From: Flammeovirga sp. OC4
Lineage (GTDB): Bacteria > Bacteroidota > Bacteroidia > Cytophagales > Flammeovirgaceae
DNA: 64,000 bases
Reading direction: 5' to 3'
Assembly: GCF_000812565.1 (NCBI RefSeq)
Contig: NZ_JTAM01000022.1
Location: forward strand, 1-64,000
In this document: positions 7,567-16,440 of the stretch, one piece after another
Layout of the letters: every line of letters begins with the position of its first letter
Numbering within the stretch: position 1 is the stretch's first letter
Notes under the pieces: generated by a model
Told to the model about the DNA's origin: nothing
The model's database searches: none
What the model saw: only the letters and a program-made list of their open reading frames with translations
Translations under genes and position numbers: made by a program

Positions 7567-9669
7567 ATGAGCAATACATTCAACCGTAGAAATTTTCTGA
7601 AACTCTCACTTCTTGCAGGAGGAGGAATGCTAATTGGTATTGGCTGTAATGAAAGCAACGAGCAAGCTGCCAAAATGCCCGTTTCTATTGAAGATCTTGA
7701 TTTCACAAGCTTCAATGCTTACATAGAAATGGCAACGAACGGTATGGTCAAAATTTACTCTCCAAACCCTGAAATTGGACAAGGTGTAAAAACGGCCATG
7801 CCCATGATTGTTGCTGAAGAATTAGATATTCCATGGGAAAAAGTACACGTAGCACAAGCACCATTAAGTAATGATTTTAACCGTCAGGTAGCTGGGGGTA
7901 GTCAATCAATACGTCAGAGTTTTCCTGGTTTAAGAAATGCAGGGGCGGCTGTAAAACTAATGTTTTTAACAGCGGCAGCTAAAAAATGGGGTGTTGAGGT
8001 CGAAAGTCTAAAAGCGTCACAAGGTGTGATTTCATCTAATGATGGAAAGAAAATCAATTATGAAGAAGTTATCACAGAAGCCGCTAAATTACCGATTCCT
8101 GAAAATGCCCCCCTCAAAAAAGTAGAAGATTTCACATTAATTGGCAAAGCCATTAATAATGTTGATATCAAACCTATTATTACAGGAAAGCCTCTTTATG
8201 GTGTCGATTATAAAGAAAAAGGCATGAAATACGCTGCGGTGGCACGCCCTCCATTTGGAGCTTCTTTAAAGTCAGTCGATGATACTGAAGCGAAAGCCGT
8301 CAAAGGGGTAGAACAAGTCATTCAGTTCAAGAATAAAGTGGCTGTAATCGCCAACAGTACTTGGGCTGCGTTCAAAGGAAAGTCAAAATTGAACATCGAA
8401 TGGGGCAACCTCCAAGATGACGAAAATACAGATGTGTTTGATCAACAAATGAATCAATTACTCCGAAAAAACAAATTGGAGGAAAAAGTGAAAAGTGGAG
8501 ACGTTGCGAAGGCTAGAAATGAGGCGGATCAAATCATTGAGAAAACCTATGAAGCACCTTTTTTACCGCATAGCACCATGGAACCTATGAACTTTTTTGC
8601 TGATGTAACAGATCAAAAAATAAGGTTAGTTGGTCCCACTCAAGTCCCTCGAAGTTCTGCAAATGTAGTGGCAAAACTTTTGGATAGAAATGTCGAAGAT
8701 GTAACAGTCGAAATGACTAGAATGGGCGGTGGTTTTGGTAGAAGATTGAGCACTGACTTTGTAGAAGATGCCGCAATGGTTTCCCACCTTGCCAAAGCTC
8801 CTATCAAATTAATGTATACTCGTGAAGACGATATGGCGATTGGCCAATATAGACCAAAGGTGAAATATAAAATTACAGCATCCATCAAAAATGGTCAACT
8901 GACAAGCTATGAACTCAAAGAGGCCATTGTCAATAACCGAGGAATGAACAAAGGGATCGCTCGATTCTTCCCTTTTGGTGCAGTGGATCATTATTCCGCT
9001 ACTTCTGCCAATGTCCCTTCTGATGTAACAACACTTTGGTGGAGAGCTCCTATTACAAACTTTTTAGGATTTGCCACTGAAAGTTTCATGGATGAATTAG
9101 CCATCACTTTACAAAAAGATCCTATTGATTTACGTTTGGAATTACTTGAAAAAGCAAAAGGGAAAAAGACGCCTTATAATGCTGAACGTATGCAAAAAAC
9201 CATTCAATTGGTCAAAGAAAAATCGAATTGGGGAAAAGCGGAAAAAGGTATTTATCAAGGCTTTTCATGCTACTACAGTCACAATAGTTATGTAGCTGAA
9301 GTATGTGACATGGAAATAATTGATGGAAAACCTGTTGCCAAACGTTTCTATGCAAGTGTAGACTGTGGAATTGTTATCAATACTTCTGGTGCTAAAAATC
9401 AAATTGAAGGTGCCATTTTAGATGGTATTGGTCATGCCATGTATGGCAATATGGAATTGAAAGATGGTATAGCTCAATCTCAAAATTATGACAAATACAA
9501 GCTCATCCGAATGATGGATACTCCGGTCATAGAAACCTACTTTGTGGATAGCAATGAAGCTCCTACAGGACTGGGCGAGCCAGGTATGCCGCCTTCTGGT
9601 GCAGCTTATGCCAATGCTTATATGAAAGCCACCGGCAAGCGAATGTTGAAACAACCATTCTTCGGTTAA
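7567..9669 (+). CDS. Molybdopterin-binding large subunit of a xanthine dehydrogenase-family enzyme (IorB-like), Tat-exported
   Basis: This 700-residue subunit begins with a twin-arginine signal (NRRNFLKLSLLAGGG) that runs into a lipobox-like IGIGC, so it may be a Tat-exported lipoprotein. The mature part has the IorB hallmarks: EIGQGVKTAMPMIVAEEL, AGGSQSIRQS, GGGFGRR near residue 388, and the C-terminal GLGEPGMPPSG with the likely catalytic Glu at about 671. The enzyme oxidises an aldehyde or N-heterocycle with oxygen from water; the substrate is unknown. Export implies folding with the Fe-S subunit and cofactor in the cytoplasm, consistent with XdhC and MobA in the operon. Confidence 0.92.
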   Translation: MSNTFNRRNFLKLSLLAGGGMLIGIGCNESNEQAAKMPVSIEDLDFTSFNAYIEMATNGMVKIYSPNPEIGQGVKTAMPMIVAEELDIPWEKVHVAQAPLSNDFNRQVAGGSQSIRQSFPGLRNAGAAVKLMFLTAAAKKWGVEVESLKASQGVISSNDGKKINYEEVITEAAKLPIPENAPLKKVEDFTLIGKAINNVDIKPIITGKPLYGVDYKEKGMKYAAVARPPFGASLKSVDDTEAKAVKGVEQVIQFKNKVAVIANSTWAAFKGKSKLNIEWGNLQDDENTDVFDQQMNQLLRKNKLEEKVKSGDVAKARNEADQIIEKTYEAPFLPHSTMEPMNFFADVTDQKIRLVGPTQVPRSSANVVAKLLDRNVEDVTVEMTRMGGGFGRRLSTDFVEDAAMVSHLAKAPIKLMYTREDDMAIGQYRPKVKYKITASIKNGQLTSYELKEAIVNNRGMNKGIARFFPFGAVDHYSATSANVPSDVTTLWWRAPITNFLGFATESFMDELAITLQKDPIDLRLELLEKAKGKKTPYNAERMQKTIQLVKEKSNWGKAEKGIYQGFSCYYSHNSYVAEVCDMEIIDGKPVAKRFYASVDCGIVINTSGAKNQIEGAILDGIGHAMYGNMELKDGIAQSQNYDKYKLIRMMDTPVIETYFVDSNEAPTGLGEPGMPPSGAAYANAYMKATGKRMLKQPFFG

Positions 9670-9680
9670 AAAATATACTG

Positions 9681-9716
9681 AAAAGGAAGAGGTCTTTAAA
9701 ACGGTCTCTTCCTTTT
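9681..9716 (+). terminator. Intrinsic terminator of the molybdenum hydroxylase operon
   Basis: An 11-bp perfect stem pairs aaaaggaagag (9681-9691) with ctcttcctttt (9706-9716) and is followed by a T-rich run. It starts 12 bp after the large-subunit stop. Confidence 0.85.
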
Positions 9717-9890
9717 GTCTTTTTGACCTCTCTCCAAAAATATTGCCTCCGAATTTTATTTAATTATTTCAAACCACTCTTCTATCTTATGGATAAGTGT
9801 AGTTACTTTGTATTTAGATGAAAGAGAACTATCAAAAGAAGTTTTCATTCCTATACATTTAAAAGTTCGAGGATTTAAATACAAATCGGT

Positions 9891-10565
9891 TTGATTTTAA
9901 GCATAGATACTTCCACTACTGTTTGTTCAGTAGCATTACATACATTAGAAGGTGCATTGGTTTCTTATTATGAACAACATATTGACAAATCTCACTCAGA
10001 GTATTTGGCTGTTATGATTCAGAATGTAACTGACAATGCAGGCATTGAAATGTCAGAGTTGAAAGCAGTAGCAGTCTCTGAAGGACCAGGTTCTTATACG
10101 GGATTAAGAATTGGAGCTTCTACGGCAAAAGGACTATGCTATACATTGGATATTCCGCTGATGGGTGTGAGTACTTTAGAATCTATGGCTTTACAAGTTT
10201 CTTATTCCACTGATGAAGGTGACTTGATCTGCCCAATGCTAGACGCTCGAAGAATGGAAGTATACACTGCTTTATATTCTTCAAAGATGGAAGAAAAACT
10301 TTCTCCTCAACCTATGATCATGGATGAGAACAGTTTATCAGAATACACAGATCGTTTGGTTTACTTTGGTAATGGTGCTGAAAAATGTGCTCCTCTATTT
10401 GAAGGAAGGTCTACTAAACTGATTCAAAATATTGTGCCTTCTGCTCAATACATTGGTGAGTTGGCCATTGAGCTTTACAAGAAAGAAGCCTTTAAGGATG
10501 TTGCGTATTGGGAACCTGAATATTTGAAGGAGTTCCAAGCTACAACTCCAAGAAAACGTTTATAA
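9891..10565 (+). CDS. tsaB: tRNA threonylcarbamoyladenosine biosynthesis protein TsaB
   Basis: This 224-residue ASKHA-fold protein starts MILSIDTSTTVCSVAL, the standard TsaB beginning, and has EGPGSYTGLRIGASTAKGL near residues 64-82. TsaB partners TsaD and TsaE to make t6A at position 37 of ANN-decoding tRNAs. The start is TTG at 9891: the family begins exactly at this M-I-L and no in-frame ATG fits. It lies 31 bp upstream of priA on the same strand, probably in the same transcript. The C-terminus keeps the DVAYWEPEYLKEF ending common in Bacteroidota TsaB. Confidence 0.93.
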   Translation: MILSIDTSTTVCSVALHTLEGALVSYYEQHIDKSHSEYLAVMIQNVTDNAGIEMSELKAVAVSEGPGSYTGLRIGASTAKGLCYTLDIPLMGVSTLESMALQVSYSTDEGDLICPMLDARRMEVYTALYSSKMEEKLSPQPMIMDENSLSEYTDRLVYFGNGAEKCAPLFEGRSTKLIQNIVPSAQYIGELAIELYKKEAFKDVAYWEPEYLKEFQATTPRKRL

Positions 10566-10596
10566 TTCTACTTTTTACAGCTCATCCTCCGCTTTC

Positions 10597-13101
10597 ATGT
10601 CTCTATTTGAAGAAAAACATCAATTCGCAGAAATCATTCTTCCTGTTCCTGTACCGAAGACCTTTTGCTATTTTATTTCCCCTGCTTGGGATTTAGAAGT
10701 AATGGTAGGTCAACGTGTCTTGGTGGAATTTGGTAATCGAAAGGTTTATACTGGAATTGTTGGAGAGATACATCAAAATAGACCTGAAGGATATGATCCC
10801 AAACCTATTCTTGAACTTTTAGAAGATACACCTTCTGTCACTCCAGATCAAATTAAACTTTGGAAATGGATTGCAGAATATTATATGTGTTCGATAGGGG
10901 ATGTGATGAATATTGCACTACCTTCAGGCCTAAAACTGAGTAGTCAATCCTTTATTCAATTACACCCCAACTTCATTATAGATGATCATTTGGAATTGCT
11001 CACGGACCGTGAGTTTACTTTTCTAAAATTACTCGAAAAAGAACAAACTATACCTTATAGCAATGTAGGTTCAATATTGGAATTAAAGAACCCTTATAAA
11101 GCTGTAAAGGAATTGATTGCTAAGGAAGCTATTCTTTTAATCGAAAAAATTAAAGAAAAGTACAAGCCGAAGATGGAAAAAAGAATCCGTCTTCATCAGA
11201 GTTTAGTAGACAATACAGCACTTTTGGATGGCGTTTTTGAGATTATTGCCAAAAAAGCTAAACAAGAAGATGCTTTATTGAAATACCTCTCGATGGTACC
11301 GGTTTATGAAGATTCCATGACCAATTATCATGGTGTCAGCAAAAGAGAACTGATTCATGATAACAAACCTTTGTCGCCGAGTTCAGTAGGTACAATGACT
11401 AAAAATGGCATTTTTGAAGAGTTTGAAAGACAAGTTCCTCGATTTGAGTTGAGTATTGCGGATAAAATGATGCCTACACCTCAACTTTCTGAAGCTCAAA
11501 ATGAATGCCTCCAAAAAGTAGTGGCTGGCCTCAATGAAAAAGGCACATGTTTGCTACACGGCGTTACTGGTAGTGGTAAAACGGAGATCTATCTACAGCT
11601 GATTCAAAACGTGATTGAAAATGGCTCACAAGCTTTATTTTTAATTCCTGAAATAGCACTAACGAGTCAATTAGTACGCCGTTTGAAAGTTTATTTTGGT
11701 GATGTACTGGGAATTTATCATTCAAAATTCTCTGACAATGAACGAGTAGAAACCTGGAAAGGTGTACAAGAAGGGCAGTATCAAGTGATTGTCGGCACTC
11801 GTGCTTCTTTATTTCTTCCATTTACTGATTTGGAATTAATTGTGGTTGATGAAGAACATGATTCTTCTTATAAATCACAAGATAAAATGCCAAGGTATCA
11901 AGGTAGAGATGTAGCAATGGTTCTGGCCCATCTTCATCATGCCAAAGTAATCTTGGGATCAGCCACTCCATCATTGGAATCTTTTTACTTAGCGGTCAAA
12001 AAGAAGTACGCTTACGCTGCCTTAAACGAAAGATACGGTGGTGCAAAACTTCCTGAAATCAAAATCATCGATATCAAAAAAATGCGGAAACAACGCAAAA
12101 TGAAAGATGAGTTTTCGGATGATTTACTACAAGCCGTTCATCAAACCACAGAAGAAGGACATCAGGCTATTTTATTCCAAAACCGAAGAGGCTACTCTCC
12201 TTATGTCAGTTGTGAAACGTGTGGCTGGGTTCCGGAATGCCCTAGTTGCTCTGTAAATTTGACCTATCACATTTATAAAAATGAATTGAGATGTCACTAT
12301 TGTGGTTATAAAGAACATGTACCTAAAACATGTGTCAACTGCGGAAGTACACACCTCAAAACCGTAGGGGTAGGTACACAAAAAATTGAGGAAAGCTTGA
12401 AGACTTACCTGACCGACCTGAGAGTGGGAAGAATGGATTTAGATTCTACAAGAAGAAAGCATAGCTATGAACAAATTCTCACTGACTTTGAACAAGGGCA
12501 TCTTGATGTTTTAGTCGGCACACAAATGATCACCAAAGGTTTGGACTTTGGTAACGTACGAGTGGTAGGTATTTTGGATGCCGATCGTTTACTACATTTC
12601 CCTGATTTCAGGGCTCATGAGAGAGCATTCCAATTACTCACACAAGTAAGTGGTAGAGCCGGCAGAAGAGGCAAAGAAGGTACAGTGATTCTTCAAACGA
12701 CAACGCCCGATGAAACTCTTTTTGCCAAAGTAGCAAGACATGATTATGCCAATTTCTACCGAAAAGAAATTCAAGAACGCCAACAATATCACTACCCACC
12801 TTTCACTCGATTAATCCGTCTCACGGTAAGGAGTGAAAAACAAGACCTTACAAGAGAGTCTGCCGAATGGTTAGCACAACGATTATCGCATTGGATTGGC
12901 GACAATCGAATCTTGGGACCACAAGAACCGATTATCAATAAAATCAGAAACTTTTACCTATCCGAGATTTTGATCAAGCTAGAACGTGAAAATTTCGATA
13001 TCAAAAATGCTAAACGCTTGATTCAGCATGCTATTCAAAACTTGCATGAAGAAAAACTATTTAAGAGAGTTTGGGTGAATATTGATGTGGACCCTGCCTA
13101 G
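10597..13101 (+). CDS. priA: Primosomal replication restart helicase PriA
   Basis: At 834 residues this is full length for PriA. An N-terminal 3'-DNA-binding domain (ILPVPVPKTFCYFIS) is followed by a superfamily 2 helicase with Walker A GVTGSGKTEI near residue 322 and a DEEH box near 418. A zinc-binding insertion carries paired cysteines (CETCGWVPECPSC, CHYCGYKEH, CVNCGS), followed by helicase motifs V-VI (GTQMITKGLDFGNV, QVSGRAGRRG). PriA reloads the replisome at stalled forks. The MITE-like element begins 3 bp after the TAG stop, so the original 3' untranslated region is likely displaced. Confidence 0.97.
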   Translation: MSLFEEKHQFAEIILPVPVPKTFCYFISPAWDLEVMVGQRVLVEFGNRKVYTGIVGEIHQNRPEGYDPKPILELLEDTPSVTPDQIKLWKWIAEYYMCSIGDVMNIALPSGLKLSSQSFIQLHPNFIIDDHLELLTDREFTFLKLLEKEQTIPYSNVGSILELKNPYKAVKELIAKEAILLIEKIKEKYKPKMEKRIRLHQSLVDNTALLDGVFEIIAKKAKQEDALLKYLSMVPVYEDSMTNYHGVSKRELIHDNKPLSPSSVGTMTKNGIFEEFERQVPRFELSIADKMMPTPQLSEAQNECLQKVVAGLNEKGTCLLHGVTGSGKTEIYLQLIQNVIENGSQALFLIPEIALTSQLVRRLKVYFGDVLGIYHSKFSDNERVETWKGVQEGQYQVIVGTRASLFLPFTDLELIVVDEEHDSSYKSQDKMPRYQGRDVAMVLAHLHHAKVILGSATPSLESFYLAVKKKYAYAALNERYGGAKLPEIKIIDIKKMRKQRKMKDEFSDDLLQAVHQTTEEGHQAILFQNRRGYSPYVSCETCGWVPECPSCSVNLTYHIYKNELRCHYCGYKEHVPKTCVNCGSTHLKTVGVGTQKIEESLKTYLTDLRVGRMDLDSTRRKHSYEQILTDFEQGHLDVLVGTQMITKGLDFGNVRVVGILDADRLLHFPDFRAHERAFQLLTQVSGRAGRRGKEGTVILQTTTPDETLFAKVARHDYANFYRKEIQERQQYHYPPFTRLIRLTVRSEKQDLTRESAEWLAQRLSHWIGDNRILGPQEPIINKIRNFYLSEILIKLERENFDIKNAKRLIQHAIQNLHEEKLFKRVWVNIDVDPA

Positions 13102-13103
13102 CA

Positions 13104-13427
13104 CACTGTAAACTAAGTTTTCATTAATTAATATGATTACTTTTTTGGAGGAAATGATGCTGTATTGTGGTTCGCAAGGACGTTTTACTAAAACGTCCCT
13201 ACAGAACTGCACTTTAAAAGATCATTATAAAACACTTTTCTTTTGATCTGTAATTAGACAATCATCTAGCAGTAAATTCCCCGGCCTTGAAGGGAAAACT
13301 ACCAAACTAAAATGGTAGAAAACTCAATGGCGCGAATGTTAAGCGTCAACGTCATTCGTGTCCTTCAGATCATCAGAAATCTCCTGATTTCTAAACAATA
13401 TAAATAACGAAAACTTAGTTTACAGTG
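13104..13427 (+). mobile_element. MITE-like element, copy A, with 19-bp terminal inverted repeats
   Basis: The left end cactgtaaactaagttttc (13104-13122) is perfectly repeated in inverse orientation at 13409-13427. The 324-bp element has no ORF of note. It contains a 9-bp perfect hairpin (13178-13186 with 13190-13198) and a right-hand block (about 13311-13424) shared with copy B at 29494-29610. That block includes ggcgcgaatgttaagcg, cgtcattcgtgtcc and cagaaatctcctgatttct, the last a 7-bp hairpin. It fills the whole space between priA and the regulator gene. It looks like a non-autonomous element; no transposase is present in the window. Confidence 0.65.
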
Positions 13428-13446
13428 CACTTAGACTGTCATACAA

Positions 13447-16122
13447 TTAAAACTCTCTTATAAATTTATTTAGATCTTCTCCTTGCTCAAGATTGATTTT
13501 CTTTCTCAACCTGTACCTACTGGTATCTAAGCTTCTAGGGGTGATATTCATAAGGTTAGAAATCTCTCTATTGCTTAAATTAATACGGATAAATGAAAGT
13601 ATTCTGATATCATTGGCAGTAAGTTTAGGATAAGATTCCGTGATTTTCTTGATAAAATCTTGTTGCACCTCAGAAAAAAGATTAGAGAATAAAACATCCT
13701 TTCTTTCTTGATGGATTTCCTCTTCAATCATGGCTGACCATTTATTGGATTCGTTGTTTCGCATCTTATCCAACCCTGCCTTCACCTTGCTCAAGAAAGT
13801 ATCTTTTCTATTAATAATTTCCATGTACTGAAGTAGCTGTTCTTGCTTTAATTCCAATAGTTCTCTAGCGTTTTCTTGTTCAAGATTTTCCTTTTGAAGT
13901 TTCAATTTTTTCTTGTTGAAGTATCGATTAATTCTGAAGAAAATCATATTGATGAAAATGAGAAGAAGCGTAATAGGGAGAATAATCCAACTGGATTGAT
14001 ACCATACTTTTTCTACCTTAAATGCTAAGGTGGTCTCATTTATTTTTCCTTCATTAATTCTATTTTGAACGATTAGTGTATAATCCCCACCTGATAAATT
14101 GGATAAAATAAGACCTTCATCCCACAATGCCCATGAAGACCATTCTGTCTCATTCAAAAACTTATACCTGTACTCTACAATATCTGAAGTATACTTATCT
14201 GTAAATAATTTCAACTTCAGGTTATTGTCCTTTGCTGAAAATTGTAGCTCTTCAGAATTAAAAGGATAATAGTTTTTTTGATGTTCGGCACCTACTACTT
14301 CTATACTTGAAATCACTGGTTCATCGTTCCTTTCAAACTGTACTTGATGTTTCACTTTAAAATAAGTGACTCCTCTATCCGTCGCAATTCTCAATGTGTT
14401 ATTTTGAATGTCTAGAAACTTATTCTCTACATTTAAATTTTTTCCAATCGGTTTTAAGAGGCTATTGTAAGAGTGAATATTTCCATCGGATAATAATTCC
14501 ACCAACTTTACATCTCCATTTTGAACATAAGCCACAATATTTCGGTTTTCATTTTGGGTCAGCGCCTCAATATTTGCAGCATTTATACTCTTAAGCAGGG
14601 TACTGTTTGAATCAATAAACTTTCCATTTTGATATAACTTAAATTGTTCTCCATCAGAAAAGACAATTCCATTTTTTGTGTTATAAGCTTTTTTAATACC
14701 ATAACAGACCTTTTTATCCATGGAAAAGTCAGGAGTCATCTTTAATTGTACAAGATCTGCTTCTTTTATATTGACCCAAATGCACCCATTTTCTTTGTCA
14801 TTGATTAATTTCGCTTCCCCCCATAAATCGACTTCATTGACAAAGTAGTAATATCCTTCTTCCGTTTTGATGAAATTTTGTAAGCCTTTATAGGTTGATA
14901 CAAGATAACGGTTAGAATTGCCGTATTGTACAATGTCAATTACCCCGGTATGATCCAAGATGGAAGCATACTTTTGACCGTCAAATTTCATCAATCCTCC
15001 GTTGTAGCAGATAAATAATTCATCATTGATCTTTTTCAAGTTCCAGACCTGTCCAAGCAGTTTTTCCTCCAGTTGAAAACCTTTATAATCCTTTGAAATA
15101 TATAACCCTTTGTTCGTTGCTAAATATACTTTTCCTTTATAATCTGTCACCGAGTAAGTTGCTGCACCACTGAAAGGTTTAGAAATTGAACTTTGTAATT
15201 CCACCTTCGCTATTCCGTAATCCAATCCCAACCATACATTGCCCATTTTATCTCTCTTCATTGCTAAAACGGTATCGTCTGACAATCCATCTGCGGCACT
15301 TACATCATTAATAATATGATTGGACTGATCAAGCATCACAAAGCCCTCCGTTACCGTACCGATACAGTAATAATCGTTGTTGTATGAAATTGCTGAAAAT
15401 AGAGCTTTCCCTTTTAAGTTAGACGGAAGGGATACCTCTACAAGGTCTTGTCCATCATATTGATAAAGGTGACCATCCAGAAGTAAAATATAAAGGTTTT
15501 GTCCTCTTTGAAATACTCTTCTTACTTCTTTATTGAAAAGTTCCTGAAACTGATGTTTTACATTTAATACATCATTAAAAACACATCCAATTTTGCCCGT
15601 TTTCATGACAGCCCACACCTGACCTTTCCATTTCGTAATCGTGCTAATTCCTTCAAAATAATCCAGGGTCTTAGTGATCTGACTTTTTACATTGTAGAGT
15701 ATAAATTTATCTTCCAATTGAAAAATAATGTTTTCTCCATCAGACTCTATATTCCATACATGACGGTATTCTAAAATACCTAAACTATGAAAATTGAGAC
15801 TGCCCTTTTCTTTTACATAATAACCGTATTCTCCTCCTCCAACCCATACTGTGTCTCCAATAACTTTCAATGATCGTATAGGTGTTTTTGAAGGTAGTGG
15901 AAATAAGGCCCATTCTCCATGGTTATATGTCAGAAGTCCATCGGTATTTCCAAAATACACAATGTCATCTTTATCAATATCAATTGCCCAATTTTGTCTT
16001 CCTGCATTGTAATCTGACTTACCAAAGCTTATGACGTTAGGAGTTGATACCTGACCTAAAGCGAATCGAGTAGATAAAAATAGCGTAAAATATAGTAATA
16101 GTTTATAATTCAATATTTGCAT
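13447..16122 (-). CDS. Membrane sensor-regulator: beta-propeller, Y_Y_Y domain, TM helix, coiled coil, LuxR-type HTH
   Basis: This 891-residue protein has a signal peptide (to about residue 23) and a long periplasmic two-component-regulator propeller (repeats such as VGGGEYGYYVKEKG and DKMGNVWLGLDYGIAKVE). A Y_Y_Y domain (VEYRYKFLNETEWSSW) precedes one membrane helix at about 711-731 and a coiled coil. The C-terminal HTH at about 834-876 (LTANDIRILSFI ... NREISNLMNIT ... SRYRLRKKI) is LuxR/GerE-like. There is no kinase or receiver domain, so it should act as a one-component switch that senses sugar in the periplasm and binds DNA at the membrane. It lies last in the glucan locus and is its probable activator. 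Confidence 0.88.
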   Translation of the reverse strand: MQILNYKLLLYFTLFLSTRFALGQVSTPNVISFGKSDYNAGRQNWAIDIDKDDIVYFGNTDGLLTYNHGEWALFPLPSKTPIRSLKVIGDTVWVGGGEYGYYVKEKGSLNFHSLGILEYRHVWNIESDGENIIFQLEDKFILYNVKSQITKTLDYFEGISTITKWKGQVWAVMKTGKIGCVFNDVLNVKHQFQELFNKEVRRVFQRGQNLYILLLDGHLYQYDGQDLVEVSLPSNLKGKALFSAISYNNDYYCIGTVTEGFVMLDQSNHIINDVSAADGLSDDTVLAMKRDKMGNVWLGLDYGIAKVELQSSISKPFSGAATYSVTDYKGKVYLATNKGLYISKDYKGFQLEEKLLGQVWNLKKINDELFICYNGGLMKFDGQKYASILDHTGVIDIVQYGNSNRYLVSTYKGLQNFIKTEEGYYYFVNEVDLWGEAKLINDKENGCIWVNIKEADLVQLKMTPDFSMDKKVCYGIKKAYNTKNGIVFSDGEQFKLYQNGKFIDSNSTLLKSINAANIEALTQNENRNIVAYVQNGDVKLVELLSDGNIHSYNSLLKPIGKNLNVENKFLDIQNNTLRIATDRGVTYFKVKHQVQFERNDEPVISSIEVVGAEHQKNYYPFNSEELQFSAKDNNLKLKLFTDKYTSDIVEYRYKFLNETEWSSWALWDEGLILSNLSGGDYTLIVQNRINEGKINETTLAFKVEKVWYQSSWIILPITLLLIFINMIFFRINRYFNKKKLKLQKENLEQENARELLELKQEQLLQYMEIINRKDTFLSKVKAGLDKMRNNESNKWSAMIEEEIHQERKDVLFSNLFSEVQQDFIKKITESYPKLTANDIRILSFIRINLSNREISNLMNITPRSLDTSRYRLRKKINLEQGEDLNKFIREF

Positions 16123-16440
16123 TGACCCAGTTAATAGAGCTTATAAAAAAGTAACCAATATTGGCCTGTATACCAGAGCTATAAAAATTGAGAGTTGCTT
16201 TTAAGTACAAAAAAATTAGGTATAAATTCTCTTTCAAGAAATTACTTCTTTCCTTATCGTCTCCACAAAAAGCTTATACTCTAGTATTTCATTTCATTCC
16301 ATCAAAAAAGATATAGACTCGTCACCAATCTATACTCAAGCTATTTTAAGTAACAATTTCAATAATTCCAAATTATGTTACAACTAGAAGAAATAGCATT
16401 GAAATAACAATAAATACACTACCTCCTCTAGCTATTTTCA
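16123..16440. other. Intergenic region upstream of the sensor-regulator, no gene seen
   Basis: This 318-bp gap separates the GH3 gene from the regulator gene on the same strand. It is AT-rich with short dyads such as accaatattgg near 16155. I found no ORF, no clear terminator and no exact TAnnTTTG element. The length suggests the regulator has its own promoter here. Confidence 0.45.
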
